DNA of 64,000 nucleotides. Source: Paramecium pentaurelia (taxonomy: Eukaryota; Ciliophora; Oligohymenophorea; Peniculida; Parameciidae). Position numbers and translations under genes: made by a program. How positions within the stretch are numbered: the first letter of the stretch is position 1; the number at the start of each line of letters is the position of its first letter. Below the pieces are notes generated by a model. That model was given only the letters and a program-made list of their open reading frames with translations. It searched no databases and had not been told where the DNA came from. Shown one piece after another: positions 57,052 through 64,000 of the stretch. The DNA is taken from contig CAJJDO010000013.1 in assembly GCA_905183005.1 (NCBI GenBank), positions 732,641-796,640 on the forward strand, given 5' to 3'.

Positions 57052-57985
57052 AGGAAGTTATGCATCCTATTTATTATAAGAATACGAGGATGACTTTTCA
57101 AAAGTAATAAAATCAACAGTTTCTTTACTTTCATCAGATGAGAGCTCAACATCGACAATTGTTGAGCCTTATAACTCTGTTTTCACAATCAATTAGTTGA
57201 AATAATTCTCTAACTTTAACATCTTTGTTGATAATTCAGCACTTTCTAAGGTCTGTGAGCATCAATTAGATATGGATTAGGCTAATTTCGATATTTTGAA
57301 TAGAATGATTGCTTAGATGATAGCATCTATTACTTCTACATAAAGACTCAATGCTGAAATGCTTATAGATCTACAAGATATAAATTAAAATCTTGTTTTA
57401 CTGCCAGAATTATAATTTTTACACACTTCTTATGCTCCTTTTATTTAAAAAGACAAATAAAATACTTTTGGTGTAAATTTAACTTAAATTTCTTAAGCAC
57501 TGTTTAGTGAAGTAGGGTCATTTATAAAATGCCCTCCAAAACCATCATAATATTTTGGAGCAAACTTATTTTATCGAGGAGATTGCCCTTACTCAGAAAT
57601 ACAAACCACTATAAATGAACTTAAGTCCTCTAAATCCATTAATTTTGCAGATTGGGTTCCTCTCAATTATTAAGTTGCCATGTGCTCTAAAAGTACAATA
57701 TAATTTCAAAATACAGAATTAGGAAAAGTAAATAAAACTGCTTGTTTAGTAGCAAATTCAACGCGTATATTAAATCCTTTAAAGAATATTCATTCAAGAT
57801 TTAAGAGTTTGTATTAGAAGAAGTGTTTTCTTCATTGGTTTCTAAAGAACTCTATAATGGATGAATCATAATTTGTGAATGGTTTAGAATTCTTTTCCTC
57901 TTTGATTTTAAATTATGAATAGTCAATATCACAAGAAAAAATTTAAGAAAAATAAAACAAAGAAGAAGCTGAAATCATTAAATGA
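56621..57985 (+). CDS. highly divergent alpha-like tubulin
   Basis: A 454-residue intronless protein that follows the alpha-tubulin fold: MREIISFHFGQSGVQLAHPL, LYSLEHGINLDG, STIVEPYNSVFTINQL, ILNRMIAQMIASITS, FYRGDCPYSEIQTTI, ADWVPLNYQVAMC and KKCFLHWFLKN. Many functional sites are changed: the nucleotide loop GGGTGSG is SGGFGGS, the alpha catalytic Glu region is replaced, Lys40 is missing and the tail is short and Lys/Glu-mixed (QEKQNKEEAEIIK). Paramecium has minor tubulins (theta, iota, kappa); kappa is the alpha-related one and a plausible match. It lies 59 bp after alpha-tubulin once the artefactual repeat is collapsed, consistent with tandem duplication followed by fast divergence. Confidence 0.82.
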
Positions 57986-58031
57986 TAATAGATAGGAACT
58001 GATTTATTTGTGTTAATCATTGTTAATCTTT
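57986..58031. other. short spacer
   Basis: 46 bp between the divergent tubulin stop and the next ORF; nothing recognised. Confidence 0.4.
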
Positions 58032-58951
58032 ATGTTTAGTAAATATTTTGAATTCTCAAATTAATTGCTGTTTTGTACTCCAAGTTTATAAATGAAATTC
58101 TTGAGGTAACTTTAGTAGTGGTTTAGAAAAATTAGTTTTAATTTAAATAGCTGGCTGTGAATACTATTTCTAATTGAATTTATTTTAGAAAGTAGATTTC
58201 AATTATTTAACGTTAGTATAAGCTATTTACTATTATTCATTTTAATTTTTTTCAATCCTTTCTTCATCAAAATTTAACTATTTTCCAAAACTCCAATTTT
58301 GTTAATTTATGGTATGTGAAGAAAAACATTAAAACACCAAATTAGATTCATCTTGAGTTTAAGTAGTTTCTTTAGTTTCTATTCTGTGTTTCAAATGAGG
58401 CTAAGGAGTTTTAATCTAAGGCAGTCTTGAAATTTATGAGGTGACCTTTTTTGTTTCTACTGATTTTGGAGGTTATTAATTTGGCAATTATTAAAGTCTT
58501 GGAGAATTTAAATTAGATATCTTTTATGGCTGAGCTTGGGATTCTAAAAGCTAATTTATTATTTTCTGTTTTTTTTCATTTTCCTCCAGCAATTTTTCAT
58601 TCTATTTTGATAAAAACTCTATCCAATCTTTTTAATCATAAGGAGACTATGCCCTTGGTGAAACCAATTATTATTATACTTAAGGAATTAGTTTCCTATG
58701 ATATGAATAGTTTTTAATTAATCCTAGTTTATGGTGACTTTCAATTTCTTATTATTTTAACAATTTCTATATTTAATAAAATGATACTGTGTTTATTTAA
58801 TATTCTAAATGTTTTTTTGAATTTTCCAAACCTTCTTCGAAATCTTGTTTTTCAAATAACTGTATTTTCTATCTGTGATCGATGTTATTTTATGATTACT
58901 CCTAAAAAATTAATAGTTCCTATATGGTATTAAATTTTTACATGTTTTTGA
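58032..58951 (+). pseudogene. 288-codon hydrophobic ORF with one in-frame TGA
   Basis: From ATG 58032, removal of two normal micro-introns (58106-58126, 21 nt; 58157-58188, 32 nt) gives one frame of 288 codons that ends at TGA 58949 and has a single internal TGA at 58442-58444. The part before it contains LWYVKKNIKTPNQIHLEF and SNEAKEFQSKAVLKFM. The part after it (FLFLLILEVINLAIIKVL, MAELGILKANLLFSVFF, ETMPLVKPIIIILKEL) could be armadillo-like helices or membrane segments. No intron removes the TGA. Either a recent pseudogene or a base error; family not recognised. Confidence 0.45.
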
Positions 58952-59117
58952 TTGCTTTATACTAATTTAAACTGCCTGTGATATAATTTCATTACTATTG
59001 AAGAAATTTTATTGTTAATATAATTTAATATTAATTCATACTATAAAATGTGGAATAAACAGAAAAAAAGTTAAAAATGAAGAAATTATTTTGAAAAAGT
59101 TCATTAAGAACATGTAA

Positions 59118-60467
59118 TCATTTAAGTTTGAACTATTTTTTATACATCAAAGTAGTCTCTATAAGTTGGATCATTTTAAGTTTTTAATTTTCCAAATTTT
59201 GAAGGATGGTTATGACTTCCCCAAACTCCCCTTTTAATAAATCCTCTCTTAACCAATGTATGATAGCTAGGGCAATATAATTCAATAATTCGTTCTTATC
59301 ATCCAGTTCACACAAAATGTGATCCCACAAAATAATTGTGTCATAGAGCTTAAATTCTTTAGTAAAAACTGTCATAAACCATTTAGACATAAATAATTTT
59401 GGGTCAATTTTAATTTTCTAATATATTATATAAAATTACAAGCATATGATCATACAGTCGAAAGTCATGTTTTTTTATTATTTCTTAAACAACTCTTATT
59501 TTGTTTTATATAAATCCATTACAAATAGTAGCATCATCTTTTGAGAAAAAATTATATCTAAATTAACTCAATAAAATTGTAAAACAAAAAAATGTGTCTA
59601 CTTCCGCCTAAGATCTCAATAGTATGCTGTCGTCATTAATAAAACAATAGTATAATATTGCAACTAGTTCATTCATGCCTTAAATGTATTACCCATTTAA
59701 TTTAGTATAAATAAATAAAATTCTAGTTAATACATCATAATTGTATTCCGTATCAACTCTCTTTTATCTGAGGATAGCAACTTAATCCTATATATAAAGT
59801 TTTTTTACATCTTCGAATAAAGAAGCTTCTTAATTTTCTATGTGAAAAAATCCTTCTCTTTATCGAGTTCTTTTAGTATCATTTTCAATTGTTTACCACA
59901 GATTAAAATCTTCAAACCGATTGTTATAAGAAGAATCTTTGGAGCGATTTAGTGGATGATCATTTTAAGCTGGCTATTTATTATTTCTTAATGTTGACAA
60001 AATGTGTTCATCAACTAAAGCTACATAATTTTTTTTATTAGTTTCTAATCGATTAATCCATTATTTTTTTGAAGGTGTCAAATATCTCTTGATATATCTT
60101 TATTAAATACCCTAGTAAAATTCTCCAAGTTACTCCTCTTAATGCTTTGCATTCATCGTTAATTCCATTTATAATTAATTAAGAAAGTTTATTAAGATCA
60201 ATTAAATCTGCTTGCATAATTTTTAACCATTCGCTAAAGATTGAAATAGACCCTTCACTCACGCTTTTCATAGATGAATAGATGTATTCAAATTGACAGA
60301 GATCCATGTAAGGATCCACTTTTTTTTAAACTTACTCTCCCTACCCAATGGTCTATAGGTTGGATTTTTAGTTTGACTAAATTTAACAAAGTTGTTACCA
60401 TAAATGGAAATATTGTTTCAATAATTTTTTTTCCAATCTTGTCTTTTTTTTTCTTTTTTTAATCCAT
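59118..60467 (-). CDS. TBC-domain RabGAP (TBC1D13-like)
   Basis: A 426-residue protein with three introns (60377-60398, 60086-60110, 59418-59439). After a Lys/Gln leader and VDPYMDLCQFEYIYSS, the TBC domain begins: ALRGVTWRILLGYLTPSKKQ (the conserved R-G-x-x-W), DTEYNYDVLTRILFIYTK, YIQGMNELVAILYYCF (YxQGMN, providing the Gln finger), MSKWFMTVFTKEFKLYDTI and WDHILCEL at the end. The IxxDxxR Arg-finger element appears altered (around QVAILRQKRVDTEYN). The overall order matches TBC1D13, a GAP for Rab35-type GTPases. Confidence 0.85.
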
Positions 60468-60848
60468 GATTTCTAATTAAAATAATTTATATCTTCTCAT
60501 TAATGTTAACAAAAATAAAAAATACAATTGACTCACATAGTTCAAGTCTTCATAGAAAATGATCAAAAGGATGTAATTCAAAATTACTGTTATAAGTCTT
60601 GCCATTTCTTTTCCAAATTTTAGGATCCTTTCGAATTGATGGAGGGAAAATATAACTGTATAATAATTATTATTGAATAATTTAAATTAATAATGTTCAT
60701 TCAAATTGTAAGAACTTTTTCAATTATTGTTCAATTGGCTTAAAGTCTACATTTAAGAAGTCTTCTAATGAATTCTAGTTTTTTAAGAAACACCTATAAT
60801 TTGACAGGAATGCTTTGAATAAATATTAAATTTATTTTTATTTATTTA
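60468..60848. other. spacer with a coding-like relic on the minus strand
   Basis: 381 bp between divergent genes. On the minus strand about 60550-60660 reads FPPSIRKDPKIWKRNGKTYN and FELHPFDHFL before a TGA, which looks like a genuine protein fragment, but it has no ATG in frame and no intron connecting it to neighbours. Probably a relic. Confidence 0.35.
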
Positions 60849-62010
60849 ATGGGTAACCAACAAGAAAAGGAATAGTCAAGAGAATTCTTAGAAAGAAAAC
60901 TTGATCCAAATTATGGAGAAGTAGCTGTATATTTAGATAAAAATACAAACCTTACTTTTACTGAAATTAAGCATGTGTTATCATCTGATATCGATGCAGC
61001 AGCTTTGAAATAAAGTATTACCAAAAGGTACCAAAAAATGAATATTAATAGATAATCATTGAATCACAGATGTTTAATAAAAATCAAGAAATATGAGAAT
61101 GGAGAGATAGATGACTTGTGTAGTTCATTTATGGTTTTATCAATAACAGTTGAATACTACAGTGAATCGTTATAGAATGATATTAAACAAAGAAAGATAC
61201 ACAAGACAACTTATAATGAATAAGAGCTTAAATATATTATTTTTGAGATTTCAAATGTTTGTCAGTATATGAAGGATTTGAAATACGAAATCCAAGACAT
61301 TCATCCTTAAAAAGTTTTAATTGACGAGAATAGAAATATCAAATATTTTGATCAATTTCTAGAGACGCAAAAGATTAATAATTATTTCCAGATTCTCTTT
61401 GGTTTAAGAGATTTGGAATATATTGCGCCTGAATAACTAGTATTATTAAAAGGAGAAATCAGAACTGACAATACGGATTAAGAATTAGTGAATGTGTTTT
61501 GTTTAGGCCTTTTGGTTGTTAGTTTAATGAGTGGCATTAGATGCGTAGAATTTTATAATTAGGATACATTAGAATATAAAAGAGATTTCGTAACTTAAAT
61601 ACTAGATAAATATTGTTTGAAGCATCAGTTTTCTAACTTCTTTAAATAATTAGTTATAGCTATGTTAAAGTTTCATCCATAAGATCGTCATAATTACTTA
61701 TAAATTTTAGATTAGCTTCAACAATAGTCAGACAGTTTTGCCCATTTTTTGAATCCCCCAGGAAGATAGAAAGGTTAAAATTATTATACTTTTAGAATTC
61801 TTAGAATCATAATTTAATTCTTTTCATACCCAAGGTTCAGCCATTAAGTCATAAGTTTATTCAGCTACAGCCTATGATTTTAATGAAATAGATTAATTTA
61901 TTAAGTCAGCAAGATAAAGAGCATAAACAACTTTAGATGAAGTTGGGTTAGACCTCAAACTGAATGCTTTCAAAGGTAGCCAGATTACAATTATTGATCA
62001 GACAGACTGA
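60849..62010 (+). CDS. divergent pseudokinase-like protein
   Basis: A 379-residue protein with one 22-nt intron (61774-61795, GTT...TAG). It starts MGNQQEKEQS, an N-myristoylation-type start. The kinase fold is recognisable in the C-lobe: IHPQKVLIDENRNIKYFDQF in place of HRDLKPxN...DFG, DLEYIAPEQL as the APE segment, VFCLGLLVVSLMSG for the alpha-F helix and MLKFHPQDRHNYLQIL for alpha-H/I. The catalytic Asp, the DFG Asp and the glycine loop are lost, so it should be catalytically inactive. After the fold, a helix (KSARQRAQTTLDEVG) and QITIIDQTD end the protein. Confidence 0.68.
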
Positions 62011-62459
62011 TATTTTATATTGTCAAAAGAATTTATAATAAATGATGGATTAATTTTTTGAACCATTAATCAATCATTTTATAAACTTAATTTGTTTACT
62101 TGACCAAAAATGCTGACTGTTAAATTTTAACTTTACTTTGTAATCACTATTATCAATCAATTATACTAGAAAGGATAAACAAAGACCTATTCCAAAATAA
62201 CAACCCAATCTTATTAAAAATTTAGAATCTTTTCACAATTCCTATAAATTAATTGTATTAATGTGCGAACTACCTTTTTACTATATTCTTTAAGTTTTGT
62301 TATTTTCTTAAAATCTATCCCAGAAGTTATTATTTAATAAAATTCAATAATAAAATTCTTTTGATTTAATCATTTTTTCAAAAATTAATATTTGAATAAA
62401 ATTTAATTATTTCATAACAATTTCACTCTGATTTAATTATAAAAGGAATCTTAATCATA
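62011..62459. other. AT-rich spacer
   Basis: 449 bp with a 24-codon ATG ORF at 62041 (MMDQFFEPLINHF...) that soon meets TGA. It may be a scrap of the decaying repeat-family gene that follows. Nothing else is recognised. Confidence 0.4.
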
Positions 62460-64000
62460 TGGTTTTAACATCCAAAACTAAAAAGGGATAAGAAGATGAT
62501 TCGTAAATTAATTCATTAATTTAATACAAATAATAAAATAAATAAATCTCATTAAATCAATTTAAGAGATTTATTAATATGTTTCTTGAAAACTGCTCCT
62601 AAATACAAAATTAAAAATCCTACTTTAAAATTAAAACTAAAATTCCTTTCATTAACCCACAAGATATTATCTCTATATTTGAAATTGGATATTAATGATA
62701 CATTTAGTGACTTAATTTTGTTAGATTTAATGATAAATATTAATAAATCTATAACTTATCTATAAATTCAATTAATTATTAATAGCTTTCTTCAATTTTA
62801 GAATATTTAAAACATCTCAAAAAAAGGATCCAAACATTTAAAGAAAATTTAATTAGAAAAATTGAGCAAAAAATAAGAATAATATATATTTAATGAGTTC
62901 CATCTTTATATTTTGACTCTCTAATTATGGATAAGAAAATCTTAAATTATTTATTTGATTATTATTTTAAAAAGATATACTTGATTCACCTTAAAATATT
63001 ATTTTTAATTATTTAGACAATGAGGATGATTGATGCCTTTTTAGAGAGAGAATTGTTAGATTATATTCATTTCAACACGATAAAGTATATTTTATTTCAA
63101 TAGTATTCAGATAATCTTTAATTACTCCATTTAAAAAAATAACAGAAGTCTATAGAGCTCTTTTGAAGAGAGGTAATTTAAATCTTGAATAATCTTTTCT
63201 TCATAAGTTAAAGAAAATGCACGATACAAGAAAGAAAATAACAAAATATCATATGTCTAGAGAAAGATAAGGATCATCCCATTTGTTATAATTAATATTC
63301 AACCTGTTTATGAAGATATAAGATCTTTTAAAAATCTAATTCATCCAATATATAACAAGAATTGATGTTTAACTTAAGAACTTGGTTGAGAAAATCCAAT
63401 AAGAATACCTTTTTAATTAGAGGTAATTTTGTTTGTGGCTATTGGAAGGGTTGTGAGTTTGATTATTTTGATATTATTGGATTGAATTTGGATAGGGCAT
63501 AACAATTTAATCACAAACAGAAGAAAGAACACCATGAAATGAAGAAATTTTATGGTCATGATGGACTTGTTTCATCAGTTTGTTTATCTCGTGAAGGTAA
63601 AACTTTAGCATCTGGCGTAGGTAGTATTTTTAGAGGTAGTGATAAGTCTATCCGTCTATGGGATGTCAAAACAGGATAATAAAAAGCCAAATTAGATGGT
63701 CATACTAGTACTGTCAACTCAGTCTGTTTCTCTCCTGATGGAAATACATTAGCTTCTGGTAGTGTAGATAACTCAATCCGTCTATGGGATGTCAAAAACA
63801 AGTATTTTTCAGATTATAGATTTAAAGAAATTTAGGTTAAAAATGCAAGATATCCTTTTTTTAACACACTTTTGCAGAAAAATAATATATATATAATTTA
63901 GATACATCTAATAATATGGTTTACCCAAACTTCAATTTTTATAGGTTTGAGAGAGTTTTTTATAAACAACCCTTTCTTTTTAAGAGAATTATTGGGGTAA
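62460..64000 (+). pseudogene. decaying WD40-family gene running off the window
   Basis: Three pieces in order suggest one large gene that has decayed. 62460-62698 encodes MVLTSKTKKGQEDDS... ending at a TGA, with further open but interrupted frames to about 62890 (SSILEYLKHLKKRIQTF). 63020-63460 has helical segments (KLKKMHDTRKKITKYHMSRE). From ATG 63370 a pentapeptide-like stretch (LIRGNFVCGYWKGCEFDYFD, GLNLDRAQQF) leads to WD40 repeats: MKKFYGHDGLVSSVCLSREG, SDKSIRLWDVKTGQQ, LDGHTSTVNSVCFSPDG, NSIRLWDVK. After 63800 the WD40 pattern stops abruptly while the frame stays open to 64000. Paramecium has a large family with this layout. Confidence 0.55.

Overview
The window is macronuclear-type DNA of a Paramecium (aurelia-group-like) ciliate. 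Three things show this. TAA and TAG must be read as glutamine and TGA as the only stop to obtain conserved proteins (RPS18, RPL10, Ubc13, RUVBL1, CDK, alpha-tubulin). Genes are interrupted by roughly 100 micro-introns of about 20-35 nt, nearly all GTA...AG. Base composition is very AT-rich and genes are tightly packed, sometimes with only 11-28 bp between neighbours. Standard-code ORF finding fails here, so coordinates below come from reading with the ciliate code and placing introns by eye. Most models were checked by spliced length being divisible by three and by agreement with known families.

Layout. 1-7.4 kb: 5' end of a protein kinase, a coiled-coil protein, a small hydrophobic protein, a large TPR protein and two Gln-rich coiled-coil proteins. 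7.4-12.9 kb: HP1-like chromo protein, RPS18, a ULK/ATG1-like kinase, RPL10. 13-14.2 kb: a decayed gene. 14.2-19.4 kb: a protein with SILK and RVxF PP1-docking motifs, a second ULK-like kinase, the PP2A scaffold subunit, a small protein. 20-24.6 kb: nicotinamidase, a small basic coiled-coil protein, ENY2/Sus1, a SENP8-like protease, a long coiled-coil protein. 25.5-32.4 kb: Ubc13, ankyrin-bromodomain protein, RUVBL1, a TMEM8/CREST membrane protein, importin-alpha-like protein. 32.5-33.3 kb: another interrupted ORF. 33.7-39.9 kb: small charged protein, OST48, DPY30, MBL-rhodanese fusion, RCC1-like protein, LITAF-like protein, CDK. 40-45 kb: cyclic-nucleotide-binding protein, mitochondrial carrier, ribosomal-L1-domain protein, NSRP1-like SR protein, C2H2/AT-hook protein. 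46-53.8 kb: PX sorting nexin, coiled-coil protein, CFAP36-like protein, VTT-domain membrane protein, MORN-ULP1 fusion. 54-58 kb: alpha-tubulin followed by a very divergent alpha-like tubulin; this region holds an exact 1,098-bp direct duplication joined by a single N, almost certainly an assembly artefact. 58-64 kb: an ORF with one in-frame TGA, a TBC RabGAP, a pseudokinase and a decaying WD40-family gene running off the window.

There is no operon-like organisation. The genes are mostly housekeeping and regulatory, with several chromatin factors (HP1-like, ENY2, ankyrin-bromodomain, RUVBL1, DPY30) and ciliary or cytoskeletal factors (tubulins, CFAP36, DPY30). The points most worth a second look are the divergent tubulin next to alpha-tubulin, the MORN-ULP1 fusion, the SILK/RVxF protein, the ankyrin-bromodomain architecture, several long ORFs each broken by one in-frame TGA, and the assembly duplication. 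I saw no convincing tRNA or rRNA gene, CRISPR array or transposon.
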